NCBI GenBank assembly: GCA_000697665.1
Contig: KL197709.1
Coordinates: 2,941,590 to 3,005,589, forward strand
Direction of reading: 5' to 3'
DNA: 64,000 nt
DNA from: Jaapia argillacea MUCL 33604
Taxonomy: Eukaryota > Basidiomycota > Agaricomycetes > Jaapiales > Jaapiaceae
The notes below the pieces were generated by a model. That model had not been told where the DNA came from. It worked only from the letters and a program-made list of their open reading frames with translations, and searched no databases. Shown here piece after piece: positions 33,331 to 44,042 of this stretch (positions are counted from its first letter, which is position 1; each line of letters opens with the position of its first letter). The position numbers and the translations under genes are program-made.

Positions 33331-36300
33331 ATGCCGCCAAAAAACAAAGGAAAGAAATCCAAGAAGCAGGACGACGACGAGTTCTGGTACTTTGTTCCTC
33401 TTGCGGAGCGAACCTACAGGACGCTAATGATCTTTCTGATACCAGGGAGAAAGCCGGGGAATCAGTCTCTCCAAATGTTCTAGGATCTCCAGCGGGAGGA
33501 GATCTCTCCGATGAAGAGGTCAAGCCAAAAGGCAAGGCGAAGGCAGGGTTTGGCGGCTTCTCATCCTTCGCCGGGATGGAGGTGGACGATACGCCCAATC
33601 CTGGAGATGTCGATGAGAATGAGGACTTTGGTGGGTTGATGGTGAGCAAATAATCCATTGTATCCATTCATCCTCATATTGACATTGCTCCATCCTTGAC
33701 GGATCTCAGTCTGTTATCAAAGCCACATCGTCGAAAAAGAAGGACAAGAAGAAGAACAAGAAATTCGATGACGACGAGGGCGTTGAGTTTGACGGCGATG
33801 CGGTTGCGGCCACAAAAGCACCCAAGGAGGTCACCGCAGAAGAATTAGCTGACGAGGAATGGGGCCCGATCAAGGCAAAGGGTGGAAAGAAGGGCAAAAA
33901 GGGCAAAGGGAAGAAGGGGGCAGCGCAGGAGGAGGAGGATGAAGAAGAAATCCCAGGTAGGCCACCATCGTTGGCGGATATATTATGCAGAATTTATCAT
34001 TCTCATTTGATTATCTCCAGGTGTAGTAGAGCCTGCAGCCTCACCTGCTCCAGCCCCAGTTGAACAGCCCGCTGCTCCATCACCGGCACCAAAAGCCGAA
34101 GAGGACGAGGAGGATGAGGCCGACGAGGGTGGGCCCAAAGTATTGTCCAAGAAGGAGAAGGAGAAACTTAAGAAGGAGCGAGAGAAGGTTCGTCCTCCAC
34201 GACACAATGTTAAATTAAGCTTACGCCTGTTTCCAGGCCAAGAAAAAAGCTCAAGCAGCAGCCAAAAAGGCGGCAACACAGGACGAAGTTCCTGCGGAAG
34301 CTCCCTCCCCCGTTGCTGCTGCTGCCCCCACTCCTGCACCACCTGCACCGGTCCCTGCCGCCGAGAATGACGAGGAGGAAGAGGAAGGTCCTGGCGGGGA
34401 CGCATCCAAGAAAAAGAAGAAAAAGAAGAAGGGTGCTAAAAAGGAGGAAGAGGCACCTCCCGCTGCAGCGTCGAAGAAGAAGGGTCCGGCTGGTATCAGT
34501 GCGCTGAAAGCCTTGATGGAGGAGAAGAAGAGGTTGGAAGAGGAGGCAAGGCGGAAGGAGGAAGAGGAGAGATTGAGGATTGAGGAGGAGGAGCGGAAAG
34601 CTGAGGAAGAGGCGAAGCGTATTGAAGAGGAAAAGAGGCGGAAGAAGGAGAAGGAGAAAGCCAAGAAAGAGGTGGCCAAGAAGGAAGGAAGGCTCTTGAC
34701 GAAGAAGCAGAAAGAGGAGAAGGCTGCCGCCGACAGGAGACGACAAGCATTGCTCGCGAGTGGAGTTCAGATTGAAGGATTGGCACAGCCGAGTGGAGGG
34801 ACAACGAAGAAGGTCGTCTACGACAATCGGAAACGAAAACCCGCTGCAGGTGCTGCACCCGGGACAAGGGAATCGACTCCTGGACCTGAAACAAAGCCCG
34901 AGACGCCTGAACCTCAGACGCCACTCACTCCGGCGAAGGACCTTGAGCAGGAGAAGAAAGATGAGGATGTCAAGAGTGATTGGGATGTGGAAAGCGAGGA
35001 TGAAAAGCCCAACATAGCATCAAAGAAAGAGGAAGATGTCAAGAGTGACTGGGATGCGTCCAGCGAAGATGAGGAAGAGAAGAAGGCAAAGAAGACTGCT
35101 GTGGCTGCCCCGGCTGTGGAAGGTATACCGAATCCTTTCTGTATTGTCATATGGCTAACAGCTCTGGTCCAGCCAACGGAGGTCCCAAGGCACCTCCTCC
35201 TAAAGTCACTTCTCAGCCCAAAGCCGCTCCTCAGGCGGCCCCGACTGCTAAGCCAGCTTCCGCGCCACCCGCAAAGGCGACAACTGCAAAAGCCAATGGT
35301 GGTGCGGAGGACGAGGAGTCATCGGAAGAAGACGACTCTGAAGACGATGACGACGACGACGACTCAGAGGAAGAGTCATCCTCTGATGAATCTGAAGTCA
35401 TGACTGCTGCTCAGCGTCTCGCTGCTCAGAGGAAGGCGGAAGCTGCAGAGCGGAGAGCCAAGGCGCGTGAAGAGGCCCTGAAAAATCGCGATAAGAACGA
35501 TCTCCGAAGCCCGATTTGCTGTATTCTTGGACACGTCGATACTGGTAAAACCAAGTTATTGGACAAGGTAAGGGTTTTGCATGCTCAGAGAGAGATTCAC
35601 TCGTGACGCGGCCTCCAGATTCGTCAAACCAACGTTCAGGAGGGCGAAGCCGGTGGTATCACCCAGCAGATTGGTGCCACTTACTTCCCTGTCGATGCCA
35701 TCAAAACAAAAACCGAGGTCCTCAACAAGGTGTGTCCCAATTATGACCGCTTCGAGCAAGTTTATGAACAAGTTGTCGCTATAGGATGGAAAGTTCGAAT
35801 ACAAGATCCCCGGTCTTCTGGTTATTGACACTCCTGGACACGAATCCTTCACGAACTTGCGATCCCGTGGCAGCTCTCTTTGCAATATTGCTATTCTCGT
35901 TGTCGATATCATGGTTTGTTGGATTTCTCCCTTCCACAAGGCCGTCTCTGAATTCGGGCACTAGCACGGGCTTGAACCACAAACTTTGGAGTCTCTTCGA
36001 CTCTTGAGGGACCGCAAGACGCCCTTCATTGTTGCATTGAACAAGGTACGCTCGAGTCTAGTGAGACAGAACGGAGAGCGATGCTCACAACCCTGTTCAG
36101 ATTGATCGTATGTATGGCTGGGAGCCTATCGCCAACAATTCCTTCCAAGATTCATTGGCAAAACAGAAGCGCTCAGTGCAGCGAGAGTTTGAGGATCGAG
36201 TTCAGAAAACTATCCTTGCCTTCGCCGAGCAGGGGTTGAATGCCGTCCTTTACTACGACAACAAGAACTTCGCTAGGAATGTTTCCCTCGTTCCGACATC

Positions 36301-37830
36301 CGCCATCACTGGCGAAGGTATTCCGGACATGATCATGCTTCTCGTCAACCTGACGCAGCAGCGCATGTCCGAGCGGTTGATGTATCTCTCGGAACTGGAG
36401 TGTACCGTGCTCGAGGTGAAGGTTATTGAAGGCTTGGGAACGACTATCGACGTGGTTCTCGTCAATGGCACGATGCATGAAGGAGACAAGATCGTTGTCT
36501 GCGGACTGAATGGTCCTATTGTCACGCAAGTTCGTGCCCTCCTCACACCACAGCCTTTGCGCGAACTTCGTATCAAGGTGATCATTTCATCTACGGTCGA
36601 GGCTTCTATGTTATATTGAAGTTACACTTTTACAGTCGGCCTACGTCCACCACAAAGAAGTCAAGGCGGCTTTGGGTGTGAAGATCTCTGCTCCAGATCT
36701 CGACAAAGCCATCGCTGGTTCTCGCTTGCTCGTCCTTGGACCAGACGACGACGAAGACGACCTGAAGGAAGAAGTCATGTCTGATCTAACGTCACTACTG
36801 AATTCGATAGACAAGTCCGGTCGTGGCGTCTGTGTACAAGCATCAACACTCGGATCTTTGGAGGCTCTCCTGGAGTTCTTGAAAACCAGCAAGATTCCGG
36901 TGTCCGGTATAAACATTGGACCGATCCACAAGAGGGACGTGATGCGAGCCGCGACGATGTTGGAGAAACAGAGGGAACTGGCGTGTATCCTTTGTTTTGA
37001 CGTTCCTGTGGATAGTGAAGCCGAGAAGCTGGCCGAGGAGATGGGTATCCGTTTGTTCAAGGGTATGCGTCTATCATTTATGCAGAACATAAAATCTTAT
37101 CTTCTTCATAGCGGACATCATTTACCATTTGTTCGATGCTTTCACTGCCTACAACAACGACATGATGGAGGCCAAGCGAAAGGATGCTGCTCCCCAGGCC
37201 GTCTGGCCCTGCAGACTCAAGATCATCGCCGCATTTTGTAAACGAGATCCCATCATTTTGGGCGTTGACATTATCGACGGCACTCTGCGGCTTGGGACAC
37301 CCTTGTGCGTCGTCAAAGTTGATCCTGTGACGAAGAAGAAAGATATTATTGACCTAGGGAGAATGTAAGCGACTTGAGTTTACCTTGTCTCAGCTCTAAC
37401 CCGTCCCATAGAACGTCGCTCGAGATCAACCACAAGTCGCAAGAAGTGAGTTGCGGATATCCGTTGTTCCCTTTCTCTCTGACTCGCGTTTTAGGTTGTG
37501 AAGAAGTCCCAGGCGGGTGGTGGCGTCGCGGTCAAGATCGAACACGCTGTCTACCAGTCAGCTAAGATGTTCGGACGGCACTTCGATGATAAGGATGAAA
37601 TCGTCAGCCATATAACACGGCAGAGTATTGACGTTATGAAGGTAAGTTTTCGCGTCATCGCAACCATCCCCCTCCTGCTTATCGATTTCCTAGTCTCACT
37701 TCCGGAACGACGTATCCAATGAGGAATGGCTCCTCATCAAAGGCCTTAAGGCGGTGAGTCTGGTGTTTCTTGCATCATGCGGTCGCTTAACTGACATTGT
37801 GGGATCCCGTAGCTTTTGGATGTCCAGTGA
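33331..37830 (+). CDS. EIF5B: Translation initiation factor eIF5B (IF2-type GTPase)
   Basis: GTPase that joins the 60S subunit to the 48S complex and stabilises initiator tRNA. About 16 exons and roughly 1,230 residues. The N-terminal half is a long disordered Lys/Glu/Ala-rich region beginning [19 protein letters not shown], with a strong charged helix ([17 protein letters not shown], about 34515-34680) and acidic Ser stretches. The GTPase core starts near 35520: G1 [13 protein letters not shown], switch I region [16 protein letters not shown]3 [14 protein letters not shown]4 ALNKIDR and G5 PTSAITGEG. Domains II-IV follow ([68 protein letters not shown]). The last coding exon (37811-37830) gives LLDVQ and stop. 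The high density of introns in the core is ordinary for basidiomycetes. Confidence 0.95.
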
Positions 37831-37982
37831 GGGCCTTCGGTCCGGTAGCGTATGTATCTTCCAATGTTATCTCCGAAGGATTGTGTTACATAAGCAACTG
37901 TATTTATACCTCCTCATCGAATTGTATTCCGCTCCGCTTTTTCTCTCCATCCATCCCTGGAACCCTGCTTCACTCGCAAACG

Positions 37983-40501
37983 ATGTCGGAATCCATCAAG
38001 AGCAAGAGTGGTCAAGACCTCGAGGTCGACCAAGCATCATCTGTTGATCAAGATGAACTTCAGATGGTAAAGATCCCATAGGCGGAACTGGAGGAAACCT
38101 AGCGGGAATGGGACTGCTGAAGTGTTATCGAATCGGTAACGTCACTCTCTAGTGGTACACTGCAATGGCTGCGGGTATCCCTGTCTTCGAATGAAATGTC
38201 CCCCGCTCGTCAATTGTCCGTGTGAGGGCGGTTGGCCTGAAGGAAGGGGCATAGACATGGGATTGAGATTACACCGTTCGAACCTGATCAGCGCTCATAC
38301 CTGCGTAGGGAAAGCCTCAGTGTAGCTTCACTAATTTGCTTCCTCCACTTTGGGGGGAGCTCCGGCAGATTTACTGACCTTCTTTGTTTTCTGTTTTCAG
38401 CAAAAGCTTGGATACAAACAGGTAGAGTCGCGGAGGACTTATGTTTTTGTTGCCTTGTGGGTTGGCCCTGACTATTATTTTTTTCAGCAATTGCATCGTA
38501 CCTGGCATCAATTTGAAAGTTTTGCGGCCAGTTTCGCTGCCCTTAACTTTATCGGAGGTGTCAGGTAAGCTAGTCGACGTATCCTGACCCAAGGCTCCTC
38601 TGATCCTTTTATTTCCCGTAGATCTGCTCTTTTCCTCGGTCTTCTCGCAGGTGGTCCAGCCGCCGTATGGTACATCGTCGTCGTCTTGTTGGTTCTTCAG
38701 TTCCCGCTGACCCCTGTTACAAAGGTCCTCATACCTCATTACCCTTGTTTTCATGTGGATCACGGCCGCGGTTTTAGCAGAGATATGCTCCGCATTGCCT
38801 TTGAGCGGTTCTATCTACATCTGGACCGCTGAGAGTGCTGGCCCGAAATATGCCCGATTCTTCGGATTTCTCGTTGCTTGGTGGTCCACTACGGCTTGGA
38901 TGACCTTTGCTGCTGGCAACTGTCAGGTCAGTCCCAGTTTCTTTTGTGCCCTGCATGTGTACAAAAAACTAACTCGCTTCCCACCAGACAACTGCCAACT
39001 ACATTGTCTCTCAGCTCGCCGTTTGGGAGGTTAATTTCCCTGGAGGTATCACCAACGATAACGTCAAATGGCGAGCTTTCATCTGGGCCATCTCCGAAGC
39101 AACATTCTTCCTCGCCATTGCCATGAACTACATGCCTCCCAAGTGGTACTCCCGGCTATTCAAATTCTCGGTCTTCATCATGATGCTGGACTTCTTCCTC
39201 TGCTTGATCTGGCTCCCCATCGGAGCTTCGAGGTCCTATGGTATCCGTTCCGCTTCTGAAGTCTTCACTCAGACATGTAAGTTTGTAATGTGCAACCCGA
39301 CAAGTGTATTTATGAATGAATCTGTACAGACAACGGAACAGGTGCTCCGGCAGGCTGGAACTGGTCGCTATCATTGTGAGTATATCGTTCTAACGTTGTC
39401 GTTCCGCAATCTTGACGCTGCACCTAGCCTCTTCACTGCTGGAACCTTGATCGGTTTCGATGCGTCGGGGCATATCGCTGAGGAGACCAAAAACGCAAGG
39501 TATGTTGATTGGTTTCTTTGGGATGACGTTGCCCCTCATTTCTTAAACTATGCAGCGTCGTCGCAGGCCGCGGAATCCTTTCCAGCGCCATCGCCACTGG
39601 TGTTTTGGGCTTTGCGACCACCATTTTGTTCCTTTTCTGCATCCCAGACTTGGACTCTGTGTTTGCCCTCGACGCTCCCCAGCCTTTCGTGTTGATCTAC
39701 GCCCAAGCTCTTGGTAGAGGGCCGAGTATCTTTATGACAGCATTGGCGGCTATTGGCCTCATCCTGGTACGTCTGCCCTCGCCTCTCATAGCATCAGTAA
39801 CCAATACCATACTTTCAGAACACCAGCGTGGCGATCGTTGCGGCCTCCCGACTTGTGTTCGCCGTAGCCCGTGACGGCGTCCTCCCCTTCTCCTCCTGGA
39901 TCGGTCAGGTCACTTCCGATGGACAACCCCGCAACGCAGTAACTGTCATGTTCATTTTTGGCTCCATCCTCCTCTGCTCTATCCTGCCATCTCAAGTCGC
40001 CTTCACTTCTTTGGTTTCGGCTGGTGGTGTGCCAACTACGGCTGCGTATGGATTGATTGCGTTGTTGAGGTTCACGATGACCCCGAATGAGTTCCAAGGG
40101 AGTTACTTTAGGCTTGGGAAGTATGCGAAGCCGTTTTATGTGGCGACCTTCTTGTTCAATGGGTTTATCGTCGCCGTGCGTTTTTAAGCTACGTGTGTTA
40201 TCACGACGGCGCTGATGCAGAGCCATCCTCAGGTCCAACTCTCGCCATTCTCTTTCCCAGTCACATCCCAGACGTTCAACTTTGTGAGTCGCTATTATAG
40301 GTCCGCCTTTCGTTGGGTTTTCCGGGGCTAATGTGGCATGGATAGGCTTGCGTGATATTCGGGTCCGTGACCGTCTTTGCGGTCGGGACCTGGTACTTTA
40401 CACCCGAGGAGAAGTGGCTCCCTCGTCAACAAGTCGAGCGTGCTCTCCACTCTGCGGAGGAGCCCGTCATCAATCAGGATAGCCATCGTCGTCTCGACTA
40501 G
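37983..40501 (+). CDS. Amino-acid/GABA permease, APC superfamily
   Basis: Plasma-membrane or vacuolar transporter of the fungal GABA/choline/polyamine permease type. It begins MSESIKSKSGQDLEV 153 bases after the eIF5B stop codon and ends at 40501 with SHRRLD. Around twelve hydrophobic segments are visible, including FESFAASFAALNFIGGV, YLITLVFMWITAAVLAEICS, FLFTAGTLIGFDASGHIAEE and AIVAASRLVFAVARDGVLP. The GFDASGHIAEETKNA and FAVARDGVLPFS stretches are characteristic of the UGA4/BAT1 branch. A dozen short introns are needed. The second one, after codon 28, is long (about 330 bases) and its boundaries are less certain. The C-terminal tail is short and hydrophilic. Substrate preference cannot be read from sequence. 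Confidence 0.88.
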
Positions 40502-40827
40502 ACCTGCGAGGGTGACGATGTGAAGGAGAATATTATGTGGAGAATGACGTTTTCTACAGTTTTGCAGCCTCGTATGACTTTGATCTTGAAGGTTTCCGTT
40601 TCACGTTTAGATACGCTGATGATTTAACGAGTAGACGATGTGGTTTGTTTCTTGATTCCGCTTCTTGTAGCACAGTTTAACTTGTGCACCCAGTTCTTGC
40701 TCTGAGTTGTTTTAGAATACACGAAGTTTTTGTTTTGAACATGTATGCATTTCGTAGAACGTCGGGATGGAGAGCGAAAATTGACGATATGATGGTGAAA
40801 TGTCCGGGTAGTGTTAACAACGATAAG
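40502..40827. other. Convergent intergenic region
   Basis: 3' spacer between the permease and ICP55. No gene seen. Confidence 0.5.
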
Positions 40828-43223
40828 TTAGTAAGGCTCGAAACCCAACAACCCCTGACACGCTCCCTCGACATCAACAATCTGCAGAACACACAAGTAA
40901 TCGACAACAATTAGCAACTCTTGCCCCGAAGAGCAGGGAGGGGAATCACGTACCTCCTTGGGAGCAGAGGCAGTTAAAACTGTAGGACTGTCTTCACCTA
41001 CCAATACCTCGTCCTATAGAACATCCCGACTTGATAAACAAGATGCGAGAGATGGGAAGAGGGGAGAACCGAACCTCGATACGAATCCCCATATTGTGGA
41101 AATGTTTTGGGAAGATGGGGGAGGGCGGGACGTATATACCTAGAGTAGTACAAAAAAAAAGGTGCATCGTGAGTCCCGCGTTCAGGATAAGGGGGGCGTG
41201 GGGTGAAAAGGGAGGAGAGGGAGGGGGGAGGCAAGACGTACCCGGTTCAATCGTAATCACATTCCCAGCTTTCAACCTAAGACGCCCCACCCAAAAACGC
41301 ATCAACACCAAATCAGCCATCGAACGAACGAAAAAGACATACGGAGCGTTCCTGTCGAAATGTGTCGATTCGTGTAAATCTGAAACAAAGGGTGGTATGA
41401 GAGTGGGGAAGGAAGGGGGGGAAGGAGGGAAAGAGAGGACTGACCGATACCAATTGGATGACTTAGATGATGAGGGTACAAAACCCTCTCCAAATCACCA
41501 TACCCTGCATTTCCTCCTCTAGAATTCTTACCCCCTAACACACACAAAAAAAATCATCAACACCCTCCCTTCCATCCACAACAAAGCTCGCGCTCACCCA
41601 AATTAAACCCAAGTCTCCCAAGTTCCCCCCTCAGTCCCTCCACAGACCTCCTATGCAACTCATTCAAACTCAACCCTTCCTTCTGCGAACATGATGCCAC
41701 TAGAGATTTCTGGACGGAGAGGATGGCGGAGTAGAGATCTGCTTGGGCTTGGGTGAATTTTGAGAGGGGGTATGTTCGAGCTATTTGGGGTGCGGTTAGG
41801 AGGGGAAAGGGGGGGAGGGGAGGGGGGGCGTACTGATGTCGGACGCGTATCCGCTGAAGGAGGGCGTGAGACATGAAGGGAGGTTAGAGGAGGGAAGGGA
41901 ACGAACTTGTATTCACACCCTGCGTCGACTAGGAGCATCTCTCCCTCTCTGACGAGATGGTTATTGGAAGTGTAATGTATGATCAAAGCGTTGGCTCTGT
42001 ATCATCGATTAATCCGGTGACGGTGTAGGAATGTGGAGGGACGTACCCTGAAGCTACTACTGGAACGTAAGCGGGTCTCTGACTACCTTCAAGAGCGCAC
42101 ATGTACTCGAAATGGGCGGCGAGGGATGATTCTGGCATATTGGGAGCAGCGAACCTCATAGTCTAGAACCCGATGGGCAACCACACGTGTAATAAGAACA
42201 AGTGTACAGACGCACCTTGGCATGAGCTCTCCCACTAATCTCCGCAGCTCTCTTCATAACACCCACTTCCCAAATACTCTTCACATTCCTCAACTTGCCC
42301 ACTTCGGGACCTAGGTCCCTTGTCCTATCTCTCGCACCCCCGGAACCGGTGATGACTTCGAGGACGGTGTCAAACTCTCCTTTGGATTTCTCGAGGGGGC
42401 TGGAGAGGTAAGCGAGGAGGTTCTTTGATGATTTGAGTGCTGATGCTAGTGAGGGTGAGCGGGACGATAAGCTTCGTCTCGATGAGGTGTTATGCGGTGG
42501 CGGTGGGGAGAGGTAGACATGTCCACTGGATGAAGCGAGTAGGGATTTAAGAGTGGGAGCGAAAGAAGCTAGGGGGTAAGCGGATGAAGCGTTGAATAGC
42601 GAAGGGATGGCAGAGTGTGAGGATCGGGCGCCTTCCCATTTTTCGCGGGAGGAGTCTTTGCCGGAGGAGAAGAGGTGGAAGGTGTATCCGCGGGGAGTTG
42701 AGGGAGACTTTTCTGGGTGGGTGTTAGTTGGGGTTTGGGGAGGGAGGGGGAGAGAGGGACCTAGGATGAATGCTGATTCTGGTTCTTCGAAACCTGATAG
42801 GTACCAGAAATCTGAGTATTGGCGGTATTTGTAGCTGGAGGTGGTCAGGATCAGCCAGGAAGGATGAAGGATGGACGTACAATATTTCTAAAGGGTGGTG
42901 AGTAAGTGAGATGGGGAGGAAGGGAGAGACGTACGACCACTCATGTATTTGACGGGTGCAGCGACGGCGACTACCAAGGAACCATCAGGCAGCGCGTCCA
43001 TCAATTCCTTCCTCCTTCGCTCGTACTCTTCTGCGGGTATGCCTGGGGTGAGTTCATTTGGCAGGACGAGGTGCGGGTGCGACTGGAACACCGGCTGTCC
43101 AAACTCTGACGGCTTTGGCGGCTGCTCAGGTGCTTCTGTGGCGTAGCGTCGGTGACGCGTGCGCGCGACACGGGCGACAAGCGGCAGTCGTTTGGGGATC
43201 ACACTCAGCGAGCGGAGAGACAT
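40828..43223 (-). CDS. ICP55: Mitochondrial intermediate-cleaving aminopeptidase ICP55 (M24B)
   Basis: Xaa-Pro aminopeptidase-like metalloenzyme that removes one destabilising residue from imported mitochondrial proteins after MPP cleavage. The N-terminus MSLRSLSVIPKRLPLVARVARTR is basic, Ser/Arg-rich and free of acids, as expected for a matrix presequence. FGQPVFQSHPHLV...ELTPGIPAEEYERRR matches the aminopeptidase P N-domain. Further on come MRFAAPNMPESSLAAHFEYM, CALEGSQRPAYVPVVASG, ANALIIHYTSNNHLV and MLLVDAGCEY, where the Asp is a metal ligand. RTYPLSKFTQAQADLY and a His of HHLSHPIGIG follow, then VITIEPG and EDEVLVGEDSPTVLT. It ends DVEGACQGLLGFEPY, with the stop at 40828-40830. There are many small introns, and the intermediate exons are less exact than the ends. 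Confidence 0.9.
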
Positions 43224-43334
43224 GACAAGCTAGGGTTATGGTTCAACTTTTGGAAGTGAACGTCACGTGGTGCAGTGCTGTGACTCGCTGGCGGTCACAA
43301 TCACAGTACTGCACCCCGCCTCACCTCATCCACC
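43224..43334. promoter_or_regulatory. Compact divergent promoter ICP55 / SPT4
   Basis: Only 111 bases separate the two start codons. There is no TATA box. A CACGTGG element (E-box core) lies near 43263. It must serve both genes and their 5' UTRs. Confidence 0.55.
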
Positions 43335-43798
43335 ATGGCCACTGTAACAGCTGCAATCCCTCCACAAGCCCGTGCCAAACAACTCCGGGCGTGTCTGCTC
43401 TGCTCCATCATCCAGACTCCCTCAGACTTTCGCAAGGATGGCTGTCCAAACTGCGAGGAGCTCATGCAGGTAAGCATCTCCCCGTCTGCCTGGCCCTTCC
43501 TAACCCCCGTCCAGATGAAAGGCTCCTCCGATCGCATCCAAGTATGCACGACCACCTACTTTGACGGTGTCATTGCCGTAATCGACCCTGAGCAAAGCTG
43601 GGTTGCCAGGTGGCAGAGAACTTGTGCGTCTGTTCCTTCCCATACACCACCCTCTCACTCAGACACGACCCCTTAGCAAAATACGTCCGCGGAATGTACG
43701 CAGTGCGCGTAAAAGGTCGAGTACCAGAAGATGTAGAAGCGGAACTAGAAGCCAGAGGCATCAAGTACCGTCCTCGAGACCAGACAGACCAGGATTAG
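43335..43798 (+). CDS. SPT4: Transcription elongation factor SPT4
   Basis: Small zinc-finger partner of SPT5 (DSIF) in RNA polymerase II elongation. Exons 43335-43469, 43515-43623 and 43677-43798 give 121 residues, the usual length. The N-terminal finger is CLLCSIIQTPSDF...GCPNCEEL, with both CxxC pairs in place. SDRIQVCTTTYFDGVIAVIDPEQSWVARWQR and KYVRGMYAVRVKGRVPEDV are the family core. It reads away from ICP55 across a 111-base spacer. Confidence 0.95.
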
Positions 43799-44042
43799 TC
43801 CTCACGTTTCTCGTTCCATGTATCGATATCACCTCGCTCCACGTTCATATCTACCACACGACGACCCCATCTTTCATTTCAAGAAGATCATAAATCGATG
43901 CCCCCCGTGCACCTCCGCGTCTGCTCAAGTCTAAAGTCTAACCTACAACTAAACTTACACCAATACAATACAATTGCATTCATCTCAATGATCGGCACCG
44001 AAACGTTATCCTCAGCGCGGGCACGAGGGATACACGCCCACA
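43799..44042. other. Convergent 3' spacer
   Basis: Short AT-richer 3' region between SPT4 and the lipase gene. No gene seen. Confidence 0.4.

Noticed and set aside
34210-34924. Leu/Ser/Phe-rich minus-strand frames
   Set aside because: Mirror of the Lys/Glu-rich eIF5B region.
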